Shown one piece after another: positions 1 to 8,972 of a DNA stretch of 64,000 nucleotides. Position 1 is the first letter of the stretch. Each line of letters opens with the position of its first letter. The stretch comes from Proteus vulgaris (GTDB taxonomy: Bacteria > Pseudomonadota > Gammaproteobacteria > Enterobacterales > Enterobacteriaceae): contig NZ_CP137920.1 of NCBI RefSeq assembly GCF_033708015.1, positions 682,001 through 746,000 on the forward strand, read 5' to 3'. Position numbers and translations under genes: made by a program. Under the pieces are notes generated by a model. It did no database searches and had not been told where the DNA came from. It saw only the letters and a list, made by a program, of their open reading frames with translations.

Positions 1-2291
1 ATTTTGGCATTGGGGACAGGGTTGTTATTTTTATCAACGATATTTAAATCAATTAACTTTTGATCCGTTCCATTAGCAAATGAACTGTTTGGGCTAATAG
101 TGAAAGTCTTTATTTTGGCTGAGTTAATATCAGCAATAAAATCAACATTAGTTGAATAGGTAATATTTCTAACATTAGCATTAACCGTGCTTTTACCTAT
201 ATGTGTATTGGTGATTGGAACTATAATTTTACCTTCAGCATCTGTGTTGGCTTGTCCAATAATCGTTGCACCATTATCCGCTGTAAAAGAGACGGGATAG
301 TTAGGAATTCTATTCGCATTAATGTCCGTTACGATAACTTGAATTTTATTTTGGGTTATACCATCGGCAGGTGCGTGGTTTTTAAGTACGGTTAATCCCC
401 CTTTAGAAATGATGGCAGAATGTATATCAGCGACAAAAGTCACTTGTGCTTGATTAAAGATGTTATCCCTAAATTTAGGTGTCAACGTCAAAATTTCAGG
501 AGAACTTCCTGCGGTTACAGTGACTTGATATTTCCCTGTATCTATTTGGCTGAAATTAGAGATTTTACTACCACTAACAGGGTTATTAGATTGAACTTGA
601 AGTGAGAGGTCTTCGAAATTGATATCAACAGGAAGATTATCATTATCTAAAATTGATAAAGTCAGATTTTGTGCTGAGTAATTATCTGCGGGCAGTTGTG
701 TGGTTGTAGGTGTAAATTGGCTATTTTGTGTATTGATAGCAGATTGATCAACAATAATTTGACTTTGTACGGGATCAGAACGATTACCTTGTTCATCAAT
801 AGCAACGGCGCTTATTGTGTAGCTATTTTTTTCAGAGGAGCCAGTAATATGACGAGGAAGGATAATTGAGTAACTAAGATTATTATTGTGATTAATCTTA
901 CCTCCATTGGCAATTAGGCGACTCGCAGACCATTCAATTTGTTTAACGGGATATTTAGAGTGAACTTGTACACCGAGATCTTTTTCTTCTTTTGCGTAAC
1001 CATTAATTGTTGGTGTAATAGAGAGGAAGACTAAAGTTTTCTTTTTATATTCCAAAACAATGTCATTATTTCTATCAACAAAATCATAGCGATTTCCTGA
1101 CATTAAACGCATTGCTCGCACATTATTCGGATTAAGTTGTGAAGAGAGTGATTCTCCAAGTCGATATTGGATATTTACATCAAATTTATTATCACTATTA
1201 TCATTTAAACCAAAACGACGCTCAGCGCCGAGAGTAAGTAAAGGTACCGGCGTATAAGTGAGTCCCGCCGTATAAGCGTGGGGGTTTTCTTGGCGATTAT
1301 CCTTGCCAAATAAGCCGACTTCTTTACCGTAATATTGTTCAAAAATAAGTTTTGTGCCTAATTGTGGATAAGCAGGTAGGTAGCCTTCTGCACGAATATC
1401 CCAACCATTAGCAGGACGTTCGTTATAATCTATAACATCGTCAGAGGTACGCCAGTTTGATAGACGATGGTAGTGATTTGCACTTAACTTAAAATAGTCT
1501 CGCCATACTTCCGCACCTACACCAAAACGGCTGTGGTATCGACTTAAATCGTAGTCATAAAAAGCATTAAGACCCACCATAAATTTATCAGCAAAATGCC
1601 GATAACCAATGCCTTGGTTTAATTGGCTACGAGAATCTTTACGGTGATAACTGGTTTGAGAAAAAACTAAGTTCTTTGCGCTATCATAGAGTGGAATAAG
1701 AAGATCAGCAGAGCTTCCTTCCAAAGTGAATTTTTTGTCTGTTGAAAGTGAGACTTGAGCATGACCAAACTGATTTAACCATTGTTCTATTTGTTGATTG
1801 GCTTTACTTGATATTCGGCTTATTGCATATTGCGTCGCATCGGTATCTTTATTTAATAAAGATGAGTTATCGACAATAATTTGAGCAAGTTCTTGTCCGT
1901 TAGTTGAAGGGATCGGAATATCTTGATTGTTATTATTTAGCCATTTTTTTGTTAATAAAGCGTCGTCGGGGATATTAAGTGTAATACCTTCTTTTATTTT
2001 TAATTTACCGACTAAAGAGACATAGTTAGGATTAGCCTCAATAAGTTTAAATAATTTTATATTAAATTGTTTAGCGATAGATTCAGGTGTGTCACCTACT
2101 TTAACTAAATAGGTTTTTTGTTCTTTTAACAATTTAACAGTTTGTTTTTCTTGATTATTCCCATTAGCAAACACATTGGCTGGAAGGGTTGCTGAGATAG
2201 GGAAAACCAGTTGCATAAAGATATTAAACCATGCAACTTTCTTTGTAATAGAAGAGAGTTGAGGTGTTAACCCACTTTTACATATTGTCAT
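1..2291 (-). CDS. Invasin/intimin-like inverse autotransporter (5' part; C-terminus outside window)
   Basis: Reading the minus strand from the ATG at 2291 gives 763 codons with no stop before the window edge, so the 3' end is missing. A GGTGAG ribosome site precedes the start. The N-terminus is a long export signal ending near residue 42 (PANVFA). A LysM-like segment follows at about residues 60-108 (YLVKVGDTPESIAKQF). The middle (about 150-420) has the alternating aromatic pattern of the inverse-autotransporter beta-barrel, for example GIGYRHF and GLNAFYDYDL. The remainder is a series of Ig-like (Big_1) repeats with phrases such as VTDINANRIPNYP. This order (signal, LysM, barrel, surface-exposed Ig repeats) is that of intimin, invasin and YeeJ-type adhesins. 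The role is probably adhesion to host or abiotic surfaces; the ligand is unknown. The terminal adhesin domain cannot be seen. Confidence 0.9.
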   Translation of the reverse strand, partial: MTICKSGLTPQLSSITKKVAWFNIFMQLVFPISATLPANVFANGNNQEKQTVKLLKEQKTYLVKVGDTPESIAKQFNIKLFKLIEANPNYVSLVGKLKIKEGITLNIPDDALLTKKWLNNNNQDIPIPSTNGQELAQIIVDNSSLLNKDTDATQYAISRISSKANQQIEQWLNQFGHAQVSLSTDKKFTLEGSSADLLIPLYDSAKNLVFSQTSYHRKDSRSQLNQGIGYRHFADKFMVGLNAFYDYDLSRYHSRFGVGAEVWRDYFKLSANHYHRLSNWRTSDDVIDYNERPANGWDIRAEGYLPAYPQLGTKLIFEQYYGKEVGLFGKDNRQENPHAYTAGLTYTPVPLLTLGAERRFGLNDNSDNKFDVNIQYRLGESLSSQLNPNNVRAMRLMSGNRYDFVDRNNDIVLEYKKKTLVFLSITPTINGYAKEEKDLGVQVHSKYPVKQIEWSASRLIANGGKINHNNNLSYSIILPRHITGSSEKNSYTISAVAIDEQGNRSDPVQSQIIVDQSAINTQNSQFTPTTTQLPADNYSAQNLTLSILDNDNLPVDINFEDLSLQVQSNNPVSGSKISNFSQIDTGKYQVTVTAGSSPEILTLTPKFRDNIFNQAQVTFVADIHSAIISKGGLTVLKNHAPADGITQNKIQVIVTDINANRIPNYPVSFTADNGATIIGQANTDAEGKIIVPITNTHIGKSTVNANVRNITYSTNVDFIADINSAKIKTFTISPNSSFANGTDQKLIDLNIVDKNNNPVPNAK

Positions 2292-2463
2292 TTTTATTCT
2301 CACCGTAATAAATAATGATGAGATTCTCGTATTTATAGGCGAGTTATATATCAGAAAGTGAAGGTGAATTAATTAATTTATAAATATCTAAAAATTAGAG
2401 ATCAAAAAATAAAAATGAGAGTAAAAAAAGAGTGAAGAATATTTGGTTATTTGGCGTAGAAAA

Positions 2464-2489
2464 GCCAATAGAAAATTTATTCTATTGGC
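2464..2489 (-). terminator. Hairpin terminator downstream of dkgA
   Basis: A perfect 10-bp inverted repeat (GCCAATAGAA / TTCTATTGGC) with a 6-nt loop lies 22 bp past the dkgA stop. On the minus strand it is followed by TTTTC, so it probably ends the yqhD-dkgA transcript before the adhesin gene. Confidence 0.6.
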
Positions 2490-2510
2490 CTGTTAATTGG
2501 CATCTAAAAA

Positions 2511-3341
2511 TTAGACATCGACAAAAATATCAGGATCAGGGCCTAAACGTTTTTTCTGCTCAAGAAGCGTAATTTCAGCCAATTCTTCTTTTTCTAATTT
2601 AAAATCAAAAATATGGAAGTTTTCTTCTATACGAGAAGGGGTGACTGATTTTGGAATAACGACAAGTCCACTATCTAAATGCCAGCGTAAAACAATTTGT
2701 GCTGGTGTTTTATGATATTTTTCAGCCAGTTTTTGAATAATAGGCTGATCAAAGACACCTTCACCTCCCTGTGCTAATGGACTCCAAGATTCGGTGACAA
2801 TTTTATGGGTTGTATTCCATGCCCTTAACGGTGCTTGTTGCATTAATGGGTGAATTTCAATCTGATTTACCACAGGTGTTACACCTGTTTCGGTAATGAG
2901 ACGTTCTAGATGTTCTTCTTTAAAATTACAGACACCAATGCTTTTTACTAATCCTTCTTTTTGCAAAATAATCATTTGCTTCCAAGCTTCGATATAAAGC
3001 TCTCGTGAAGGCACTGGCCAATGTATTAAATAGAGATCAATATAATCAAGTTGCAAACGCTGGAGACTTTCTAATACGGCACCACGGGCATGAGTTTGAT
3101 CGTTATTCCATAATTTTGTTGTGATAAAAAGTTCATCACGAGGAACAGTGTTCTGTTTTAATGCTTTACCTACACCTTCTTCATTGTGATAAATCGCTGC
3201 CGTATCAAAAAGGCGATAACCTGTATCAAGTGCGTGATGAATCGCGTTAATAACTTGATGATTATCTGCTTTCCAAACACCTAGGCCAAGTTGTGGAATG
3301 GTATTTCCATCAGATAATTTGATCAGTTTAGGTTTATCCAT
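2511..3341 (-). CDS. dkgA: Aldo/keto reductase, 2,5-diketo-D-gluconate reductase A type
   Basis: This 276-aa protein is a full-length NADPH-dependent aldo/keto reductase (cytosolic TIM barrel). The catalytic tetrad is visible as D46, Y51, K76 and H107 (motifs LFDTAAIY, TTKLWN, LIHWP). The cofactor loop IPKSVTPSRIEENF lies near the C-terminus. DkgA enzymes reduce 2,5-diketo-gluconate, methylglyoxal and other small aldehydes. A GGAGAT site sits 8 nt before the ATG. It lies 27 bp downstream of yqhD on the same strand, the arrangement found in E. coli where the two form an aldehyde-detoxifying pair, and this supports the name. Substrate preference cannot be read from sequence. Confidence 0.88.
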   Translation of the reverse strand: MDKPKLIKLSDGNTIPQLGLGVWKADNHQVINAIHHALDTGYRLFDTAAIYHNEEGVGKALKQNTVPRDELFITTKLWNNDQTHARGAVLESLQRLQLDYIDLYLIHWPVPSRELYIEAWKQMIILQKEGLVKSIGVCNFKEEHLERLITETGVTPVVNQIEIHPLMQQAPLRAWNTTHKIVTESWSPLAQGGEGVFDQPIIQKLAEKYHKTPAQIVLRWHLDSGLVVIPKSVTPSRIEENFHIFDFKLEKEELAEITLLEQKKRLGPDPDIFVDV

Positions 3342-3368
3342 TTTTATCTCCAGAGTCGCATAAAGTAC

Positions 3369-4526
3369 TTAGAGTGCCGCTATATAAATACGTTGACTGA
3401 CTTCTAATGTGATATCTTGATGCTCACCCAGTGCAATTTGTCCATGCTCTTCCAACTTTCGCACTAATGCAGGAATATCTTCTTCACTGATTTTGAAATC
3501 AGCCAGTCGAGTTCTAAGTCCCATTAATTCAAAGAATTTTCGAGTTTCATTAATCGCAGTTTCAATTTTAAAAGCATCAGAACCTTGGTTTATACCCCAA
3601 ACTTTTTGTGCATATTGAATTAACTTGTCGTATTTAGCTTGACGTTTTTCATTTAGTAATGCAGGTAAAACGATGGCGAGGGTTTGCGCATGATCAAGTC
3701 CGTGTAAAGCCGTAAGTTCGTGACCTAATGCATGTGTCGCCCAATCTTGAGGAACACCAACACCAAGGATACCATTTAGCGCTTGTGATGCTGTCCACAT
3801 TATATTAGCACGGATATCATAGTCTGTTGGTGATGTCAGCGCTTTTGGTCCTTGATCAATTAAAATACGTAAAAGACCTTCCGCATACTCATCTTGTACA
3901 CGCGCATTCACTGGATAAGTGAGATATTGCTCTAAGATATGAATAAAAGCATCAACAACACCGTTGGCGGTTTGTCTTGGAGGTAAAGAATAGGTGGTTG
4001 TTGGATCTAAAATAGCGCAATGAGGATAAACATGAGGGCTGGCAAAGCTTTGTTTATCCATGGTCTGTTTTCTGCTGATAACAGAGAAGCTGTTGGTTTC
4101 TGTCCCTGTTGCTGGAAGTGTTAATACACAGCTTAAAGGGAGTGCTTTTTCAATAACTTTACCGCGGCTTGTGACAATTTCCCATGGTTCACCTTTATAA
4201 GGGATAGCGGCTGCAATAAATTTTGTGCCATCAATCACCGATCCGCCTCCTACCGCTAATAAATGCGTAATACCTTGATATCTGGCATAAGAAACGGCTT
4301 TCATTAATGTTTCATAAGAGGGATTGGGTTCAATACCACTAAATTGATGGATTTGATAACCTGGGAGTGCGGTATAGATCTGATCTAAAACGCCGTTGCG
4401 TTTAATGCTACCTCCGCCATAAGTTAATAGAATTCTTTCATTTTTTCCGATTTCAGAACGTAATTTTTCTATTTGCCCTTGACCAAAATGAAGGCGAGTG
4501 GGGGAGTAATAAGTAAAGTTTTGCAT
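3369..4526 (-). CDS. yqhD: NADPH-dependent iron-containing aldehyde/alcohol dehydrogenase YqhD
   Basis: The protein is 385 aa from the ATG at 4526, close to E. coli YqhD (387). That start is preferred to the upstream one at 4565 because AAGGTGG lies just before it and because family members begin MxNF. It is a group III metal-dependent alcohol dehydrogenase. The nucleotide loops GGGS (37-40) and GGGSVID (93-99) and the metal ligands D192, H196, H265 and H279 are all present. YqhD reduces short-chain and lipid-peroxidation aldehydes with NADPH. It is followed by dkgA in an apparent two-gene operon. The AraC-type activator gene yqhC, adjacent in E. coli, is absent; a broken methyltransferase gene occupies the position upstream. 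Confidence 0.92.
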   Translation of the reverse strand: MQNFTYYSPTRLHFGQGQIEKLRSEIGKNERILLTYGGGSIKRNGVLDQIYTALPGYQIHQFSGIEPNPSYETLMKAVSYARYQGITHLLAVGGGSVIDGTKFIAAAIPYKGEPWEIVTSRGKVIEKALPLSCVLTLPATGTETNSFSVISRKQTMDKQSFASPHVYPHCAILDPTTTYSLPPRQTANGVVDAFIHILEQYLTYPVNARVQDEYAEGLLRILIDQGPKALTSPTDYDIRANIMWTASQALNGILGVGVPQDWATHALGHELTALHGLDHAQTLAIVLPALLNEKRQAKYDKLIQYAQKVWGINQGSDAFKIETAINETRKFFELMGLRTRLADFKISEEDIPALVRKLEEHGQIALGEHQDITLEVSQRIYIAAL

Positions 4527-4706
4527 TTTGTATCCACCTTGATTTGATGTTCTGCAATATAACAATTAATCAGGAAAAAGTTTTTCACTGTGTCTAGACG
4601 AAATAGCATGACATAACCATAACTGTAAGGTTGTAGAAATAAGAGATGAATTATCTTTCTTAATGACTACAACAATTCAAATTGTAGCTAATTTATAAGG
4701 AGTAAT

Positions 4707-5482
4707 ATGGAAAACCATTATTTAACATTAAACCAAGAACATTGGGATAAACAAGCCGCAATGGAAAATCAGTGGTCTAAACCTGTCAGTGATGAAGACA
4801 TTATTGCTGCAAAGCAAGGCGACTGGAAAGTCCATTTAACACCTAATCCGGTTAAAAAAGAGTGGTTAGCAGATATTAAAGGTAAAAAAATACTCTGTTT
4901 AGCGTCTGCCGGTGGGCAACAAGCGCCTATTTTAGCGGCTGCTGGTGGCATTGTGACGGTATTTGATTTATCTGAAGGTCAATTAAGCAAAGACTATCAA
5001 TTGGCACAAAAGCATCAGTTAGATTTAGTAACAATTCAAGGAGATATGGCAGATCTAACGGCGTTTGCTGATGAAAGTTTTGATATTATTTTTCATCCTA
5101 TCTCTAATTTATATGTACCAGATGTCAATCCTGTTTGGCGAGAGTGCTACCGTGTTTTGAAGAAAGGCGGTGTATTGATGGCGAGTTTTTATAATCCCGT
5201 TGTATTTGTTGATGATAGAGATCCACAATTGCGCTCACAGGGATTAATGAGGCCAGCTTACCTTATAGCGATCAAGTTTCGCTACCTTCGGAGATCCTTC
5301 AAGAAAAAGTCACCAGAGGTGATGGGCTGGTATTTGGTCATTCTTTAACTGACCTTATTGGTGGGCAACTAAAAGCGGGTTTCTTATTACAAGATTTTGT
5401 TGAAGATTTTGCTCCTCATGCTCGTTTCTTAGTTGATAGTTATATTCCAACGTTTCTTGCGTCAAAAGCCATTAAGCTTTAG
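4707..5482 (+). pseudogene. Class I SAM-dependent methyltransferase, frameshifted
   Basis: The first frame starts at 4707 with a clear SAM-binding region (ILCLASAGGQQAPILAAAG, about residues 61-79), the acidic motif VTVFDLS and the post-motif VLKKGGVLMASFYNP. After RPAY (about 5260) the reading becomes unlike the family. The expected continuation (PYSD, then SLPSEILQEKV, GLVFGHSLTDLIGG) is found in another frame from 5261 and runs to TAG at 5480-5482. At the junction only two bases lie between the GCT codon and CCT, where homologues I remember have three more codons, so a deletion of about 7 bp (net -1) is the simplest reading. As written the product ends at 5348 (213 aa) with a scrambled tail. 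It is a functional remnant, a true pseudogene or a sequencing error. No substrate can be assigned. Confidence 0.75.
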
Positions 5483-5602
5483 CAACAAACAGATTAAGGT
5501 AAAAAGATGACAGTGATAAATATCAACGGATTTTTACTAGGATATTAATAAGATAGGAGATAAGAAAATGAACAACTGAACTTTTGATGTGTTAGATGAT
5601 TA

Positions 5603-5640
5603 AAAAACGCCATTATGATGATTAAAATAATGGCGTTTTT
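5603..5640. terminator. Bidirectional terminator between methyltransferase gene and yghB
   Basis: A 14-bp perfect inverted repeat (AAAAACGCCATTAT / ATAATGGCGTTTTT) with a 10-nt loop has T tracts on both strands. It sits between two convergent genes and can serve both. Confidence 0.85.
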
Positions 5641-5645
5641 CTTAA

Positions 5646-6314
5646 TTACTTATTACTGGTGCTATTTTTACGATGGCGAATATACATCACAATCGAACCA
5701 ATTAACCCCGCACTTAAGAGTAATACAGGCAATGTCATCAAAATATTCATGACCAGAGTTTCATGTTTTTGTATAAATGGAATAAGGTTTAGTACATAGC
5801 CTAAAGAAACAATAATCCCAACCCACAAGAAACCACTTAACCAGTTAAATAGTTGAAAGCGGCGTTGTTCTAATTCAGATAAACCTGCCAAGGTTGGTAA
5901 TAATGTACGCACAAATCCAATAAAACGACCGAGTAATAATGCATATAAGCCTTGGCGATGGAAGAGATCATTTGCTTTATGATGATATTGCTCTGGTAAT
6001 TGAGCCATCCAACGTTTAACCACTTTTGTATCACTTAGCCAGCGGCCTTGTAAAAAACCGAGCCAACTCCCAATACTCGCGGCAGCGCCTAATATAATGA
6101 TAGTCGGGAAAAAGTGTAAAACACCTTTTGCAATTAAGGCACCGCAAAGAATAAGCAGTGTATCTCCTGGTAAAAATGCGGCGGGTAATACCCCGTTTTC
6201 CAGCATAATAATAACAAAAAGAACAATATAGATAACCCATAGCACATTGGGATTAGCTAACACCATATAATCGTGCTGCATTAGTGCGTGAATTATCTCT
6301 TTTAATGTACCCAT
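5646..6314 (-). CDS. yghB: DedA family inner-membrane protein YghB
   Basis: This is a 222-aa polytopic membrane protein of the DedA/SNARE-associated family (E. coli YghB is 219 aa). The family signatures FLPGDTLL (about residues 47-54) and GRFIGFVRTLLPTLAG are present, with the conserved acidic residue in LENG and the arginine pair in the second motif. Several hydrophobic segments span the sequence. DedA proteins act as proton-coupled undecaprenyl-phosphate/lipid flippases or support cell division and envelope homeostasis; YghB overlaps in function with YqjA in E. coli. Position beside metC and near yqhD matches the E. coli gene order, which decides yghB over yqjA. Confidence 0.88.
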   Translation of the reverse strand: MGTLKEIIHALMQHDYMVLANPNVLWVIYIVLFVIIMLENGVLPAAFLPGDTLLILCGALIAKGVLHFFPTIIILGAAASIGSWLGFLQGRWLSDTKVVKRWMAQLPEQYHHKANDLFHRQGLYALLLGRFIGFVRTLLPTLAGLSELEQRRFQLFNWLSGFLWVGIIVSLGYVLNLIPFIQKHETLVMNILMTLPVLLLSAGLIGSIVMYIRHRKNSTSNK

Positions 6315-6386
6315 TAGCGAACTCGCATTAAAAAAGGACTTTATGTTCGCTATTCTAACGCAAAATAAAGAGAACGGTTTGATTTA

Positions 6387-6420
6387 ATCCCTGTGGAACC
6401 ACAGGGATAGATTTTTTTTT
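6387..6420 (+). terminator. Hairpin with plus-strand T tract between metC and yghB
   Basis: A 10-bp GC-rich inverted repeat (ATCCCTGTGG / CCACAGGGAT) is followed on the plus strand by AG and then A plus nine T. The T tract faces the plus strand although both flanking genes run on the minus strand. It would therefore stop antisense transcription entering metC from the yghB side; on the minus strand it is only a hairpin without a U run. Confidence 0.55.
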
Positions 6421-6439
6421 ATAAAAAATTCATTTTTTA

Positions 6440-7630
6440 TTAAGAAATACGTAAAAATCCTTGTTCTAGATCTTCAATAAGGTCATCTACATTTTCTAAT
6501 CCAATATGAATACGAAATAATGTTCCTGTAAATATTGGCTGAGTTTCATATTGGCGCATCGCCTTAATATCATTGGGTTGATAACCTAAAATGAGAGACT
6601 CAAATCCTCCCCATGAAAATGCCATCTTAAACAATGAGAAGTTATCTAAGAAATGTGCAAATTCTTCAGATGTTAAGATTTTCTTTAAACTAAAAGAGAA
6701 TAACCCGTTGCTACCCGAGAAATCGCGTTGAAAATATTCATGTCCCTGACAAGAAGCTAACGCAGGGTGATAAACAGTATCAACTAAAGGGTGTTGTTTT
6801 AACCAGCGAGCAACTTCTAATGCACTTTGTTCGTGTTGTTTCATCCTGACAGGTAATGTTCTTAACCCTCTTGCTGTCATATAAGCAGTATCAGGATCAA
6901 CACATTGACCTAATAAATAAGCGTTTTCTCGTAACTGTACCCAACAACGCTCATTAGCCACAGCGAAACCTAACATGCCATCAGAATGGCCATTAATATA
7001 TTTTGTGGCAGATTGGATTGAAATATCGGCGCCTAATGTGAGTGGTTTAAGCAGTAATCCTGCCGCCCAAGTGTTATCAATCATAATTATGATTTCAGGG
7101 TTATATTGGCGAACTGAATTGATTATTCCTTGTAGATCTTGAATTTCCATCGTAATGGATCCCGGAGATTCAAGAAAAACGATTTTTGTTTCGGGACGTA
7201 GCAATTGGCTGATTTCTTTGCCGATTAAAGGATCAAAATACGTTGTTGTGACAGCGAATTTACGTAAAAGCTGATCACAAAAATGTTGAGTCGGATCGTA
7301 AGCAGAACCTGTCACAAGAATATGTGCACCTTGTTCAATAAATGCGAGTATAGATTGCGTAATGGCTGCCGCACCTGAAGGAAATAGGGCGCAACCTACG
7401 CCTTGCTCTAATTCCGTTAAAGCTTCTTGTAAGGCAAAATGTGTGGTTGTACCTCGGCGACCATAAAAAAGCGTACCTTCCGCTCGTTTTTTCGTTGCTT
7501 CACGTTTTTGCGCAACGGAATCAAAAATAACAGATGAGGTTCGCTGTATAATTGGATTTACTGCGCCTTGAGAATATTTTTTAGCTCGACCAGAAAGGAG
7601 GAGTGAGGTTTCTTGTTTTTTTAGCGTCAT
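6440..7630 (-). CDS. metC: Cystathionine beta-lyase
   Basis: This 396-aa PLP enzyme of the Cys/Met metabolism family (E. coli MetC is 395 aa) cleaves cystathionine to homocysteine, pyruvate and ammonia in methionine synthesis. The PLP-binding lysine is K210 in [12 protein letters not shown], preceded by the cofactor-contacting D185 in MIDNTW. The Y and R of the YGRRG motif near residue 56 bind the phosphate of the neighbouring subunit. The gene is adjacent to yghB and divergent from exbB-exbD, as in E. coli. No MetJ box array was recognised upstream; a different perfect palindrome lies in the metC-exbB interval. Confidence 0.95.
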   Translation of the reverse strand: MTLKKQETSLLLSGRAKKYSQGAVNPIIQRTSSVIFDSVAQKREATKKRAEGTLFYGRRGTTTHFALQEALTELEQGVGCALFPSGAAAITQSILAFIEQGAHILVTGSAYDPTQHFCDQLLRKFAVTTTYFDPLIGKEISQLLRPETKIVFLESPGSITMEIQDLQGIINSVRQYNPEIIIMIDNTWAAGLLLKPLTLGADISIQSATKYINGHSDGMLGFAVANERCWVQLRENAYLLGQCVDPDTAYMTARGLRTLPVRMKQHEQSALEVARWLKQHPLVDTVYHPALASCQGHEYFQRDFSGSNGLFSFSLKKILTSEEFAHFLDNFSLFKMAFSWGGFESLILGYQPNDIKAMRQYETQPIFTGTLFRIHIGLENVDDLIEDLEQGFLRIS

Positions 7631-7722
7631 CCTTAATACCTTCTTTTAATTGATGGTGTGTTTACCTCAAGTTAATGCATTTTTTGGATAAGTACAAAAG
7701 GCTTACGGGGTAATTGATAAAA

Positions 7723-7739
7723 TTTCACGTTACGTGAAA
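7723..7739. promoter_or_regulatory. Perfect 17-bp palindrome between metC and exbB (operator-like)
   Basis: TTTCACGT-T-ACGTGAAA is a perfect 8+1+8 palindrome lying 93 bp upstream of the metC start. It does not resemble the MetJ (AGACGTCT), Fur or PurR consensus. A second shorter inverted repeat (ATTTGTC / GACAAAT) follows at 7748-7770. Its regulator is unknown. Confidence 0.45.
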
Positions 7740-7786
7740 GAACGATAATTTGTCTTAAAAATCGACAAATGAAAAAAAATAGCCAA

Positions 7787-7807
7787 ATAGTAATGATAAT
7801 TACTATC
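7787..7807 (+). promoter_or_regulatory. Fur box upstream of exbB
   Basis: Two perfect 8-bp arms (ATAGTAAT at 7787-7794 and ATTACTAT at 7799-7806) flank GATA, giving the TAATGATAATTA core typical of Fur sites (GATAATGATAATCATTATC). It lies about 155 bp before exbB, so iron-dependent repression of exbB-exbD is expected. Confidence 0.8.
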
Positions 7808-7958
7808 AAAATGCTTCATGTTTGATATCATTTGAGCGTTTTCTCTTTCCTGATGGCAAACAGGATGATTGTAAGCGAACGATTTTGGGTAAGTAGTGGC
7901 GTAAAGATGCTATTACTGAATAAATAAATAGATAAAAAAGAGAGTAAAAGGCCAACTG

Positions 7959-8966
7959 ATGCGTAATTTGACAGCTTCTATTCTATTGGCAATCGGTCTG
8001 ACAGGCTCTGCTTTTGCGGATACGACTCCTGCCACACCAACGAAACAGCCAACTACTGCTGCCGTTTCTTCAACAGCGACTACACCAACAACTGCTACAC
8101 CGACTGTTACTGATGCTACGACTTCTACAACAGGTAATGATGTGAAAGCCGTAGAGACTGAAACGACTAAGCCTGACGGTGGTAATACGCCTGTAACAAC
8201 GGCAGAGAATTCAGAAAATGTACCTTCAGCAACAGAAAATACCTCATCAGAAGTTCAACCTGAATTAGTGACTGGGGGGGGATTTGCCGAAGATTTATCT
8301 GTAATGGGTATGTACCGTAATGCTGACTTAGTCGTTAAAAGTGTCATGATTGGCTTACTGTTAGCCTCTATTGTCACTTGGGCACTATTTTTTGCGAAAG
8401 GAAGCTATTTGATTTCACTGCGTCGTCGCTTAAGAAATGAGACAGCTCAGTTAGTTGAAGCTAAATCACTCAACGATGCATTAGCAATTAGCAAAAATTT
8501 TGGTAATAAGAGCGCAACCGCAGATTTCTTTAATGATGCAGAATTAGAGCGTACTTACTCTCAAGAAAGTAAAGTCGCATCAGGCATTAAAGAGCGTGTT
8601 GAAATGCGTATGGAACGCCGCGTTGCAGCCATTATTCGTGAATTAGGTCGCGGTAATGGTTACCTAGCCACAATTGGTGCAATTTCTCCTTTTATCGGCC
8701 TTTTTGGTACGGTTTGGGGGATCATGAATAGCTTTATCGGTATTGCACATTCTCAGACGACAAATCTTGCGGTTGTCGCGCCAGGTATTGCTGAAGCCCT
8801 ATTGGCAACTGCGATTGGTCTGATTGCAGCAATTCCAGCAGTGATTATCTATAACATTTTTGCCCGTATGATCGCAGGTTATCGTGGTGAAATTGGTGAT
8901 ATCGCAACCGGTGTGGTGACATTAGTCAGCCGTGATTTAGATATCGAAAACAGCAAAGCAAGGTAA
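7959..8966 (+). CDS. exbB: TonB-system energiser ExbB, with long periplasmic N-terminal extension
   Basis: ExbB is the inner-membrane proton-channel subunit that, with ExbD, powers TonB for siderophore, haem and B12 uptake. Residues 1-20 form a cleavable-looking signal peptide (ending GSAFA). Residues 21 to about 105 are a Thr/Pro/Ser-rich low-complexity stretch. The conserved domain starts near 110: TM1 about 126-147 and the cytoplasmic domain are followed by TM2 and TM3 (GAISPFIGLFGTVWGIM and AEALLATAIGLIAAIPAV). At 335 aa it is about 90 residues longer than E. coli ExbB (244), matching the extended ExbB type. A run of eight G (8274-8281) lies at the junction between extension and core. It is preceded by a Fur box and followed 6 bp later by exbD. 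Confidence 0.95.
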   Translation: MRNLTASILLAIGLTGSAFADTTPATPTKQPTTAAVSSTATTPTTATPTVTDATTSTTGNDVKAVETETTKPDGGNTPVTTAENSENVPSATENTSSEVQPELVTGGGFAEDLSVMGMYRNADLVVKSVMIGLLLASIVTWALFFAKGSYLISLRRRLRNETAQLVEAKSLNDALAISKNFGNKSATADFFNDAELERTYSQESKVASGIKERVEMRMERRVAAIIRELGRGNGYLATIGAISPFIGLFGTVWGIMNSFIGIAHSQTTNLAVVAPGIAEALLATAIGLIAAIPAVIIYNIFARMIAGYRGEIGDIATGVVTLVSRDLDIENSKAR

Positions 8967-8972
8967 TGAATT

